NCBI GenBank assembly: GCA_902805855.1
Contig: CADCUJ010000002.1
Location: forward strand, 8,420 to 55,954
Reading direction: 5' to 3'
Source of the DNA: an uncultured Nocardioidaceae bacterium
Lineage (GTDB): Bacteria; Actinomycetota; Actinomycetes; Propionibacteriales; Nocardioidaceae
Length of the DNA stretch: 47,535 bases
The stretch's first letter is position 1. Every line of letters begins with the position of its first letter. Below, in pieces: positions 24,995 to 32,489 of this stretch. The notes under the pieces were generated by a model, which saw nothing but the letters and a program-made list of their open reading frames with translations, had not been told where the DNA came from and made no database searches. The position numbers and the translations under genes were made by a program.

Positions 24995-25462
24995 TCAGAC
25001 TTGATCCTGCGCGTCAGCGACCTTGGCGAGCAGCTTGGTCAGCTGTCGCGCCTCGGACTCGGACAGCGCCGCGAAGCCCACCGGGGGTTCGCCCATCCGG
25101 TCGGCGACCTTGGCGCGCAGCCGCTTGCCCTTGGTAGTGAGCTCCAGAGTCTTGATCCGCCGGTCGTCTGCGGAGGGTCGGCGCTCGGCGAGGCCGAGAG
25201 CTGTGAGGCGGTCCGCGATCCCAGTCACGTTGGAGCTGTCACAGTGCATCCGGAGGGCCAGCTCGGACATCGGTCGGGGCTCGTCCATGGACATCAACGC
25301 CATGCCTTGCATCCAGGTGAGCCCCAGCTCGTTCATGATCGCGAACCGGCGGCCCCTGTCGCCAAGAAAGATGTGCGAGAGCAACCCCCAGGCCTCCCGA
25401 ACAGCCGGGTCGGCCGGCGCAGAGGCCGGATCGGCCCGCGTGGGCGTGGGCGACGTACTCAC
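24995..25462 (-). CDS. MarR family transcriptional regulator
   Basis: A 155-residue winged-helix regulator. The DNA-binding part reads PMSELALRMHCDSSNVTGIA, then RLTALGLAERRPSADDRR and TLELTTKGKRL, the classic MarR helix-turn-helix and wing. It is divergent from an ABC-2 export operon, with a 7-bp inverted repeat between the two starts, so it very likely represses that operon and itself. The GTG at 25462 lies 6 nt after TACTAT, which supports this start over a longer frame upstream. Confidence 0.92.
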   Translation of the reverse strand: MSTSPTPTRADPASAPADPAVREAWGLLSHIFLGDRGRRFAIMNELGLTWMQGMALMSMDEPRPMSELALRMHCDSSNVTGIADRLTALGLAERRPSADDRRIKTLELTTKGKRLRAKVADRMGEPPVGFAALSESEARQLTKLLAKVADAQDQV

Positions 25463-25468
25463 AGTGGA

Positions 25469-25518
25469 ATAGTAACGCACATAAAAGGTTGAAGTCCATA
25501 ACCTTTGTGGTCTACCGT
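25469..25518. promoter_or_regulatory. Divergent MarR/ABC promoters with shared operator
   Basis: The minus-strand -10 is TACTAT (25474-25469), 6 nt before the MarR GTG. The plus-strand -10 is TACCGT (25513-25518), 7 nt before the ABC ATG, with a TTGAAG -35 at 25489-25494. The inverted repeat AAAGGTT - 9 nt - AACCTTT (25484-25506) covers both -35 positions. The stretch is AT-rich compared with its surroundings. Confidence 0.65.
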
Positions 25519-25525
25519 GTTCGGC

Positions 25526-26542
25526 ATGACCGACACGAACCTTGGCATCGCAGTCCACGAACTGCACAAACAGTTCAAGGACGGGCCGAAGGCGGTCGAC
25601 GGGATCAGCCTGGCGGTCGCGCCCGGCGAGATCTACGGGTTCTTGGGCCCCAACGGCGCCGGCAAGTCGACCACGGTGCACATCCTCACCACGCTCCTTC
25701 GACCCGACGGCGGCTACGCCACGGTGCAGGGGTACGACGTGGTGAAGCAGGGGGCGCAGGTCAGGGCGTCGATCGGCGCTGCACTCCAAGAGGCCGCGCT
25801 GGACCCGATGCTCACCGGTCGCGAGCACATGCGACTGCAGACAGCCCTCCAGGGCCTGCCGCGCTCCACGCGCCGGCCACGCGGCAACGAGCTCTTGGAG
25901 CGGGTGGGGCTGATCGACGCCGCCGATCGCCGGGTGGGCAGCTACTCGGGCGGGATGAAGCGTCGCCTGGACCTCGCCCTGGCGCTGGTGCACGAGCCCC
26001 GTGTGCTCTTCCTCGACGAGCCGACCACCGGACTCGACCCGCAGTCGCGCTCGGACTTGTGGCGAGAGGTGTCCCGGCTTGCCCGGGAGGACGGCGTGAC
26101 CGTCTTCCTCACCACGCAGTACCTCGAGGAGGCCGACGTCCTCGCCGACCACGTGGGGATCATCAGCCGTGGCCGGATCGTCGCGGAGGGCACGCCGGAG
26201 GCCCTGAAGGCCGAGATCGGTCGCCCCACCCTCGAGGTCGTGCCGGTCGATCCGGCTGACCGACAGCGGTTCGCGGACGTCCTCGCCCGGTTCGGGCCAG
26301 CCGCGTCCAGCGCCAAGCCGAGTGCGGTGGCCGTGCTGCTGGAGGACGGCGCCGATGCCCTGGCCTCGGTGATCCGCGGGATCGACGCCGACTCGCTGCG
26401 GATGGACAGCTTCCAGGTGCACAAGCCCACCCTCGATGACGTCTTCCTGGCCAAGACCGGCGAGTCGTTCGCCCAGGGTGACCAGGGTGCGTCGGCATCG
26501 TCGGAGGACGAGTCGCTTCAGCCGGCGGAGGCCCCCGCGTGA
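25526..26542 (+). CDS. ABC transporter ATPase, DrrA-like
   Basis: A 338-residue ATPase of an ABC-2 exporter. Walker A is GPNGAGKSTT, the signature is YSGGMKRRLDLALAL, Walker B is VLFLDEPTTGLDPQ, and the H-loop region is FLTTQYLEEADVLADHV, all close to DrrA. The C-terminal 110 residues end with the DrrA-type TLDDVFLAKTGESF. It exports with the two permeases that follow (4-bp overlap). MarR control suggests inducible efflux of a drug or aromatic compound; the substrate is not known. Confidence 0.93.
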   Translation: MTDTNLGIAVHELHKQFKDGPKAVDGISLAVAPGEIYGFLGPNGAGKSTTVHILTTLLRPDGGYATVQGYDVVKQGAQVRASIGAALQEAALDPMLTGREHMRLQTALQGLPRSTRRPRGNELLERVGLIDAADRRVGSYSGGMKRRLDLALALVHEPRVLFLDEPTTGLDPQSRSDLWREVSRLAREDGVTVFLTTQYLEEADVLADHVGIISRGRIVAEGTPEALKAEIGRPTLEVVPVDPADRQRFADVLARFGPAASSAKPSAVAVLLEDGADALASVIRGIDADSLRMDSFQVHKPTLDDVFLAKTGESFAQGDQGASASSEDESLQPAEAPA

Positions 26543-27315
26543 GCGCGACGTCCACCCAGGTCGGCGAGCTGGCCAGGCGGTCGCTGGTGCGGACGCTGCG
26601 GCAGCCCGCGTCCATCATCCCCTCTCTGCTGTTTCCCCTCGTCTTCTTGGCACTCAACAGCGGCGGACTGGGATCGGCGACCAGGATCCCCGACTTTCCG
26701 ACCGACTCCTACCTGGCGTTCTTCATCGCCGCGCCGTTCGTCCAGGCAGCGCTGTTCGCCACGATGGGCGCCGGCACCGATGTGGCCAAGGACGTGCAGA
26801 CCGGTTTCGTCTCCCGGCTCGCACTGACGCCGACCCGTGGAAACGCGCTGCTGTTCGGCCAGCTTGCCGGCGTGCTCGCTGTCTCGTTGTTCTCCTCCCT
26901 GACCTTCCTGGTCGTGGGGCTGGTGGCCGGTGTGACCTTCGAGTCAGGCCTGCCCGGGATGGTGGTGATCATGGTGCTGGCCACCTTGATCGGCATTGCG
27001 CTGTCGTCGATCGGGGTGATGCTCGGCATGCGCAGCGGCTCCGGGGAAGCAGTGCAGGGCATGTTCCCGCTGTTCTTCGTCTTCCTGTTCCTCTCCAGCC
27101 TGACCATGCCGAGGCCGCTGATCGAGCAGGACTGGTTCCGCACGATCGCCACGTACAACCCGGTCTCCTACCTGCTGGAGGCGATCCGGTCCCTGGTGAT
27201 CACCGGGTGGGATGGTCGTGCGCTGGCGCTGGGTTTCGGCATCGCCATCGCGCTGGTGGCTGTCTCCGTCTTCGGCGCCTCCCGCGCCGTGCGGATGAGG
27301 TGGACACGCACATGA
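26539..27315 (+). CDS. ABC-2 type permease (first subunit)
   Basis: A 258-residue membrane protein. A cytosolic start (RSLVRTLRQPASII) is followed by six hydrophobic segments, including SIIPSLLFPLVFLAL, VSLFSSLTFLVVGLVAGVTF and LFFVFLFLSSLTMP. The segment YNPVSYLLEAIRSLVITG is the conserved ABC-2 signature before the last helix. The GTG start overlaps the ATPase stop (GTGA), and the next permease overlaps it by 4 bp. Confidence 0.92.
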   Translation: MSATSTQVGELARRSLVRTLRQPASIIPSLLFPLVFLALNSGGLGSATRIPDFPTDSYLAFFIAAPFVQAALFATMGAGTDVAKDVQTGFVSRLALTPTRGNALLFGQLAGVLAVSLFSSLTFLVVGLVAGVTFESGLPGMVVIMVLATLIGIALSSIGVMLGMRSGSGEAVQGMFPLFFVFLFLSSLTMPRPLIEQDWFRTIATYNPVSYLLEAIRSLVITGWDGRALALGFGIAIALVAVSVFGASRAVRMRWTRT

Positions 27316-28082
27316 GACGCTTCCTCGACGTCACCGGCGCCGTCGCCTGGCGGACGATCCACCACTTCCTCACCCAGCCTTCCATCCTCGTGCCCTCACT
27401 GTTGTTCCCCCTCTTCTTCTTCACTGCTTTCTCGGGCGCCTTGTCAGGCGTCGAGGCGATCCCCGGGTTCGACTTCCCCTCCGGCTACGCCGCCTTCCAG
27501 TTCGCGTTCGTGATGCTGCAGGCGTCGGCTTTCGGCGGGGTGTTCGCCGGCTTCTCGATCGCCGCGGACTTCGAGTCCGGCTTCACCCGGCGGCTGATGC
27601 TCGCCTCCCCCGACCGACGTGGAATCCTGGCCGGGTACGCCGTCGCAGCGTTGTTCCGGGCGGTCGTGGTGTGGGTGATGCTCATCGTCGTGGCGCTGTT
27701 GGTCGGGATGCAGATCGACGGCGGCGCCCTCGACCTGGTGGGCCTCTACACACTGGCCGCCCTGGTCAATGTCACCGGCCTGCTGTTCAGCGCCGGGGTG
27801 GCCACCCGGCTGCGGACCATGCAGGCCGGGCCCGCCATGCAGATGCCGGTCTTCTTGCTGTTGTTCCTCGCGCCGGTGTACATGCCGTTGGAGCTGCTCG
27901 AGGGATGGATCCACACCGCTGCTCGGCTCAACCCGATGACCCCGCTGCTCGAGCTCTCGCGGGACTTCATCTCCGGCCAGCCGGCCGACCTGTGGGCCTA
28001 CGCCGTCGTCCTCACCATGTTCGCGGTGCTCGCGCTTTGGGCGCTCACCGGACTTCGGCGAGCCGAGCGCGCCGGTGGCTGA
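27312..28082 (+). CDS. ABC-2 type permease (second subunit)
   Basis: A 256-residue membrane protein related to the previous gene, with six predicted segments (PSILVPSLLFPLFFFTAF, VVVWVMLIVVALLVGM, VLTMFAVLALWALTGL). The ABC-2 signature is LNPMTPLLELSRDFISG. Two different permeases with one ATPase suggest a heterodimeric channel. ATG 27312 overlaps the previous stop by 4 bp. Confidence 0.92.
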   Translation: MRRFLDVTGAVAWRTIHHFLTQPSILVPSLLFPLFFFTAFSGALSGVEAIPGFDFPSGYAAFQFAFVMLQASAFGGVFAGFSIAADFESGFTRRLMLASPDRRGILAGYAVAALFRAVVVWVMLIVVALLVGMQIDGGALDLVGLYTLAALVNVTGLLFSAGVATRLRTMQAGPAMQMPVFLLLFLAPVYMPLELLEGWIHTAARLNPMTPLLELSRDFISGQPADLWAYAVVLTMFAVLALWALTGLRRAERAGG

Positions 28083-28109
28083 CCCCTGCGACACCTCGGA
28101 TCGGGAGGC

Positions 28110-28451
28110 ATGTTGAGGCTCCTGCTCACCTCTGCCGGCGTCAGGAACCCGAGCATCCACAAGGCGCTGTTCGACCTCCTGGGCAAACCGATCGCCGACG
28201 CCAGCGCCTCTGCATCCCCACGGCGACGTATGGACACCCGCTGGCCGGTCCTGGCGGATCTGCTTCCGTCCCTGCGCGAGACGGTCTGGGGGCTGAGCGC
28301 CGGAAGCATGGTGCTGACTCCCCGCATCGGGCAGGACTTCGTGGCATGGAAGCCGCCCACCGGTAGCGACAGCACCCTGGGCGCCGTCGAGGTCGTCTCC
28401 GAGGGACACTGGAGGCTGTTTCCAGATAGCGCCGAGGGCCACCGCGACTGA
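28110..28451 (+). pseudogene. Decayed peptidase E (S51-like) gene
   Basis: The first 32 residues (LLLTSAGVRNPSIHKALFDL onward to DAS) match the start of peptidase E-like S51 proteins. The expected continuation (LCIPTATYGHPLAGPGG) is found in the next frame from about 28207, so a frameshift lies near 28205. The nucleophile region WGLSAGSMVLTPRIG is back in the first frame at about 28290. Roughly 70-80 residues that normally separate these parts are missing. The C-terminal portion is also short. It lies just after the ABC-2 operon and is probably not functional. Confidence 0.75.
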
Positions 28452-28538
28452 GCGAGACGCCTCTCACCCCGCGGCGCGCACATCAGGCGACGTGGTCAGT
28501 CCGTGCGCGTGGCGCCCACCATGGACAAGGATGGACAG

Positions 28539-28937
28539 ATGAGCCAGCGCGATGACTTCCTTGTCTGGGTGAACACGGTCCTCAGGGACGCGGAGGTCGC
28601 GGTCCACAATGGTGACGCGTCCCCTCGGCGTGCCATCTGGTCACGCAACGAACCGGTGTCTGTTCTCGGCGCCCTGAAGAACGCCAGCGGCCAGGCGGAG
28701 CTCGATGAGCTGTTCGCAGACCTCGCCGAGACCTTCTCGGACTGCACCTCGTACGAGTTCGAGCTGCTGGAGGCCGAGGTGCTCGGCGAGGCCGCCTACA
28801 CCGCTGGGTTCGAGCACACCTCGGCGTCGGTCAACGACGTACCGCGCAGCTACACCTTGCGAGCAACGCAGATCTACCGCCGTGAAGACGGCGAGTGGAA
28901 GGTGGCGCACCGACACGGCAGCGCACCACCCAGCTGA
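28539..28937 (+). CDS. SnoaL/NTF2-like protein
   Basis: A 132-residue protein of the cone-shaped NTF2-like fold. A long first helix (FLVWVNTVLRDAEVAVHNGD) is followed by SRNEPVSVLGAL and a C-terminal strand pair ending in EDGEWKVAHRHGS, a pattern common in DUF4440 and SnoaL-like proteins. No catalytic residue can be assigned. ATG 28539 follows AAGGATGG; ATG 28521 is a possible earlier start. Confidence 0.83.
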   Translation: MSQRDDFLVWVNTVLRDAEVAVHNGDASPRRAIWSRNEPVSVLGALKNASGQAELDELFADLAETFSDCTSYEFELLEAEVLGEAAYTAGFEHTSASVNDVPRSYTLRATQIYRREDGEWKVAHRHGSAPPS

Positions 28938-28945
28938 GCAGCGGA

Positions 28946-28988
28946 ACCGTCGCGACAACGCAACGCCGAAATCGCGTTGCGTCACGGT
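28946..28988 (+). terminator. Strong hairpin after the SnoaL-like gene
   Basis: ACGCAACGC - 7 nt - GCGTTGCGT (28958-28982) is a perfect 9-bp stem. The flanking ACCGT (28946-28950) and ACGGT (28984-28988) can extend it with bulges. It lies 20 nt after the stop codon and has no T tract. Confidence 0.45.
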
Positions 28989-29071
28989 CGCCGAGAGCCG
29001 TAGCGTGCGTTCCTCCTCAGCGGGCGAACGCGCCTGTGGCTGTGAGTCAGCAGATCCAGAGAGGAGCGACG

Positions 29072-29809
29072 ATGACCTCCCACCTCTTCGCGCTCTGCTT
29101 CGATGCCCACGACCCGGCGCGACTCGCGCGCTTCTGGTCCGGCGTCCTGGGCTGGGAGGTGAGCGACGACCTCCACGATGGCATCGACCTCCTGCCCAGC
29201 GACGACACCGGGTTCCGCATCCGGTTCGTTCGCTCTGACGAGAAGAAGGCCGGCCAGAACCGGATGCACTTCGATCTGACGAGCACGTCGTTGGCGGACC
29301 AGCAGCACACGGTGGCGAGGTCGCTCGGGCTCGGCGGCCGACACATCGACGTCGGTCAGCGCCCGGAGGAGGGTCACGTGGTGCTGGCCGACCCCGAAGG
29401 CAACGAGTTTTGCGTCATCGAGCCGGGCAACAACTTCCTCGCCGACTGCGGTCTCATCGGGGCGGTTTCATGCGACGGTTCCCAGGACGTCGGGTACTTC
29501 TGGAGCGAGGCGCTTGGCTGGCCGTTGGTCTGGGACCAGGACCAGGAGACCGCGATCCGCTCGCCGGACGGCGGCCCGAAGCTCACCTGGGGTGGGCCGC
29601 CGCTGATGCCGAAGACGGGGAAGAACCGGCTGCACTTCGACCTCGCTCCAGCCGGCCACGGTGACCAGCGGGCGGAGGTCGAGCGTCTGGTGTCCCTTGG
29701 GGCGACTCGAGCCGACGTCGCCCAGAGCCACGTCGACTGGGGCGACGGCGACCGGGTGGCGATGACTGACCCCGACGGCAATGAGTTCTGCGTATTGACC
29801 CCCCGATAG
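29072..29809 (+). CDS. VOC family protein with two glyoxalase-like domains
   Basis: A 245-residue protein with two tandem VOC modules. The first begins FALCFDAHDPARLARFWSGV and ends VLADPEGNEFCVIEPG; the second begins near residue 133 and ends MTDPDGNEFCVLTPR. Each repeat carries an NRMHFDL or NRLHFDL strand with the His and a final Glu that could hold a metal. The substrate is unknown; related proteins act on glyoxal adducts, antibiotics or aromatic diols. GAGAGGAGCGACG before the ATG fixes the start. Confidence 0.9.
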   Translation: MTSHLFALCFDAHDPARLARFWSGVLGWEVSDDLHDGIDLLPSDDTGFRIRFVRSDEKKAGQNRMHFDLTSTSLADQQHTVARSLGLGGRHIDVGQRPEEGHVVLADPEGNEFCVIEPGNNFLADCGLIGAVSCDGSQDVGYFWSEALGWPLVWDQDQETAIRSPDGGPKLTWGGPPLMPKTGKNRLHFDLAPAGHGDQRAEVERLVSLGATRADVAQSHVDWGDGDRVAMTDPDGNEFCVLTPR

Positions 29810-29827
29810 GCGTCCAGCCTCGTCGTT

Positions 29828-29846
29828 AAAATCCGGCTGCGCCGGA
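29828..29846 (-). terminator. Rho-independent-like terminator of the cupin gene
   Basis: Read on the minus strand, TCCGG - CGCAG - CCGGA is followed directly by TTTT, 15 nt past the cupin stop. It sits between two convergent genes. Confidence 0.55.
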
Positions 29847-29860
29847 GGCGGTGAAGGGGA

Positions 29861-30370
29861 CTACGCCCGTTGTGTGAGAGGCGGGCCAACAGCCTGACGT
29901 TCCTCGGCCCCTGGTACCGAAGCCAGGGCGGAGGGATCGGGAGAAGCTCCGGCAGGAACAGTGGCCAAGTAGTCACGCTGTGCGCGAAAGAAGTCTTCGA
30001 TGCCGCTTGGCGTGACGACAGTGACGAACCGGCAGGGCCGGCCCGTCAGGTTGGCGACCGCATGCGGTACCTGCCGGGGGAACCACAACAGCCCGCCGGC
30101 AGGGAGCGTCCCTCGCTGCTCGCCGACCTGATAGTCGAGCTCTCCCTCCACAACGATGACCACCTCGTCCTCCGCGTCATGCACGTGCAAGGGCGGGCCA
30201 CCGGAGTGGACGATGCCTTCGACGATGGTCAGCAGTCCATGGGACTGTTCGCCGGTCACCTTGAGGGACAACATGCTCCCGTCCCCCATGTCGAGGTCCT
30301 CGAGCGCGTCGCCGTGGGCCAAGGCGTAGCCGGCGTGAAAGGTCACCACCTCAGGATGCCTGCGAACCAC
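29861..30370 (-). CDS. Cupin domain protein
   Basis: A 169-residue protein with a single cupin barrel. Motif 1 is GGPPLHVHDAEDEVVIVVEG, giving His, His and Glu metal ligands, and motif 2 is LLWFPRQVPHAVANLTG with the third His. It resembles quercetinase- or pirin-side cupins used in small-molecule oxidation, but metal and substrate cannot be told. The GTG start at 30370 has no strong ribosome site. Confidence 0.87.
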   Translation of the reverse strand: MVRRHPEVVTFHAGYALAHGDALEDLDMGDGSMLSLKVTGEQSHGLLTIVEGIVHSGGPPLHVHDAEDEVVIVVEGELDYQVGEQRGTLPAGGLLWFPRQVPHAVANLTGRPCRFVTVVTPSGIEDFFRAQRDYLATVPAGASPDPSALASVPGAEERQAVGPPLTQRA

Positions 30371-30485
30371 TGTCTTGGCTACGTACGCTCTGCTGCACGC
30401 TGCCCGATTCCTGATCCTCCTGCATCTACGTCGACCTCGGTGCCACGGACCGCGGACGCTGCGGCTGGGTGGGCAAGATGACCCT

Positions 30486-31103
30486 ATGAGTGACCCGAGT
30501 GCGCATCATGGATCTCCAGGCGATCGCCATGCGCCAACGGAGGCGCCAGAGGCTCGGCCGCGCGTAGACGTCCGCGCCGAGCGACCAGCGGACAGGTCGA
30601 CGGTCGATGAGTTGGTGCGGGAGGCCTTCCAAGGCGACCATGTCGGCTCCCTGCTCGAGGCGATGCGCGACGACCACAGCTGGCTCGATCTGTCGTTCGT
30701 CGCCGTCCTCGACGATGAGGCCGCGACGGTGGCGGGCCACGTCGCGTTCACCCGCGGGTGGGTGGATGCGCCAGACCGGTTGGAGCAGGTGCTGATCCTC
30801 AGCCCACTCTCGGTGCGCCCCGCTCTGCAAGGGAGAGGCGTCGGCGCAGCCCTGATCGAGCGGTCCTTCCAGCTCCTGAGTGAACGCACCGAGCCCCTCG
30901 TATTCCTGGAGGGCGACCCGCGGTACTACCGACGCCATGGGTTCGTGCCAGCGGAACCTCTCGGCTTCCTCCGCCCCTCGCTGCGTATCCCTCCCCCGGC
31001 GTTTCAGGTGAGAAGGCCGCGAGATCACGGCCCGAGCGTCACGGGAGCAGTTGTCTATCCGGACGTCTTCTGGCGCCATGATGCCGTCGGCCTGAGGGAA
31101 TGA
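30486..31103 (+). CDS. GNAT family N-acetyltransferase
   Basis: A 205-residue protein. After a polar tail of about 25 residues comes VRAERPADRSTVDELVREAF, then the acetyl-CoA loop LSVRPALQGRGVGAALIE and YYRRHGFVPAEPLGFLRPS. This resembles YhbS-like GNATs. The acceptor is unknown. ATG 30486 is chosen because the protein then starts just before the fold. It overlaps the convergent hydrolase gene by 49 bp. Confidence 0.9.
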   Translation: MSDPSAHHGSPGDRHAPTEAPEARPRVDVRAERPADRSTVDELVREAFQGDHVGSLLEAMRDDHSWLDLSFVAVLDDEAATVAGHVAFTRGWVDAPDRLEQVLILSPLSVRPALQGRGVGAALIERSFQLLSERTEPLVFLEGDPRYYRRHGFVPAEPLGFLRPSLRIPPPAFQVRRPRDHGPSVTGAVVYPDVFWRHDAVGLRE

Positions 31104-31945
31104 TCCTTCCCACCACCGACCAGGCGATCCATCGCGGCCAAGAGGCTGCCCGGCGCCTCGTACCAGAGCAGGTGTCCCGCTCCCGGCACCACGTACGACC
31201 ACGCGCCAGGGATGCGGTCTGCGCTCTCCGTTCCGGCACTCGTCGGCGTCGGGCTCAGCTCGCCGACCAGCACACCCAGCGGCACCGTGATGGACGGAAG
31301 CGACGACTCGAGCTCGGGCAGCCGTGCCTGGAGGTCGCGCCACAGACCCTGGAACGCCGGCTGGGAGAGCTTCACGGGTGGTACCGCGGGGGCTGCCGCG
31401 GGATCGCCAAAATACGAAGGCCAGAACAGGGAGAAGGCCTCGAGGTCCTCCGCTGGTGTCGACTCGCCGGCAGTGTCCTTCTCGTCGAGCACCCGGGCGC
31501 GCTCACGGTCGGACTCAGGCACACGCGCCAGCATCTCGGCGCCGAACGCCTCCGCGCCACCGTCGCCGACCGCACCGAGGGGGTCGACGGACAACACCCC
31601 ATCGAGTCGCCCGGCGATGCCCACCGCGGCGTGGAACGCCAGGTGCCCTCCCCACGAGTGGCCCATCAGGTAGGCGGTCTCCCAACCCAGCCCGTCCAGC
31701 ACCGCGACGAGATCGGCCAGCGCCTCGGTGATCGTGAACTCGCCCTTCTCAGCGGACGGCGCGAGGCCGCGCTGCTGAAAGGTCGCGACCTGGTACCGGG
31801 CAGCGAGCTCCGTCACGGGCACATCGAGATAGTCGTAGCTCATGCCGGGACCGCCATGGATCGCCACGACGCGCGGCCCTTCGCCAGTGACCCAGCCCGT
31901 GAGCTCACCGGAGGACGTGGCAGCCGTGAACCCGACTCGGGTCAT
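31055..31945 (-). CDS. Alpha/beta hydrolase (proline iminopeptidase-like)
   Basis: A 296-residue hydrolase. The oxyanion motif is VVAIHGGPGMSYDYL, the nucleophile elbow is LMGHSWGGHLA, and the base His is in VPGAGHLLWYEAP. HGGPG with GHSWGG is characteristic of the S33 prolyl aminopeptidase group, with a lid segment between. The ATG has a GGGGAGGG site and lies 3 bp after the small gene upstream, so the two are probably co-expressed. Confidence 0.9.
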   Translation of the reverse strand: MTRVGFTAATSSGELTGWVTGEGPRVVAIHGGPGMSYDYLDVPVTELAARYQVATFQQRGLAPSAEKGEFTITEALADLVAVLDGLGWETAYLMGHSWGGHLAFHAAVGIAGRLDGVLSVDPLGAVGDGGAEAFGAEMLARVPESDRERARVLDEKDTAGESTPAEDLEAFSLFWPSYFGDPAAAPAVPPVKLSQPAFQGLWRDLQARLPELESSLPSITVPLGVLVGELSPTPTSAGTESADRIPGAWSYVVPGAGHLLWYEAPGSLLAAMDRLVGGGKDHSLRPTASWRQKTSG

Positions 31946-31948
31946 CGC

Positions 31949-32146
31949 TCAACCCTCCCCGCCCTCGTCGGGATCGTCGTACTCGTCATGCCGCTCGGAT
32001 TCGCGCTCCTGCGCCTGGTGAGCGAGCTCCCAGGCCCGGTCGGTGATCGACGTGAGATCGGGATTGTCGCCCTGCTCCTCGGCCGCCTGCTCGAGCGCCC
32101 ATCCGGGAGGCAGGTGGTGCGCTTCACCGTGGCTCGAGATGGGCAT
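31949..32146 (-). CDS. Small acidic hypothetical protein
   Basis: 65 residues, with Glu/Asp dominating the second half (ERESERHDEYDDPDEGGEG). The middle (DLTSITDRAWELAHQAQERE) looks like an amphipathic helix. A good GGAAGGGATCGAGC site before the ATG and the 3-bp distance to the hydrolase gene support a real gene. The function is not recognisable. Confidence 0.6.
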   Translation of the reverse strand: MPISSHGEAHHLPPGWALEQAAEEQGDNPDLTSITDRAWELAHQAQERESERHDEYDDPDEGGEG

Positions 32147-32228
32147 GCTCGATCCCTTCCGCCTGCAACCCCGCAGGATCCACCTAGACCATACGCCGGG
32201 CTCACGCTCGCGACCCTGCTGCCGGCTC

Positions 32229-32234
32229 TAGGCT
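32229..32234 (+). promoter_or_regulatory. Leaderless-type -10 element of the 74-residue gene
   Basis: TAGGCT lies 6 nt before the ATG at 32241. Confidence 0.45.
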
Positions 32235-32240
32235 GGAGCG

Positions 32241-32465
32241 ATGGCGAGCATCGTGATGCGGGTCCGGCTGACCAGCGGCGACCACACAGATGTGACATTC
32301 ACCGACGACGGCGCGCGAAACGAGGCGGAGGCCATCGAGGCGGCCGTTACCGCCTTGAGCAGCGAGTCCGGTGTTCTTCGCTGCAGCCACGGTGATCGGG
32401 AGATCGTGCTGTTCGCGCGCGGCGTCACGTCCATCGAGGTGGCTCCCCGCGGCGCGATCTTGTAA
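32241..32465 (+). CDS. Small conserved-looking hypothetical protein
   Basis: A 74-residue protein: a strand-rich start (ASIVMRVRLTSGDHTDVTF), a helix (NEAEAIEAAVTALSSE) and another strand pair (REIVLFARGVTSIEVAPRG). This beta-alpha-beta layout looks like a small folded domain, but I cannot name the family. Its -10 hexamer lies 6 nt before the ATG. Confidence 0.6.
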   Translation: MASIVMRVRLTSGDHTDVTFTDDGARNEAEAIEAAVTALSSESGVLRCSHGDREIVLFARGVTSIEVAPRGAIL

Positions 32466-32489
32466 CTGCCTCGCTCGCGGCGGTGGCCC

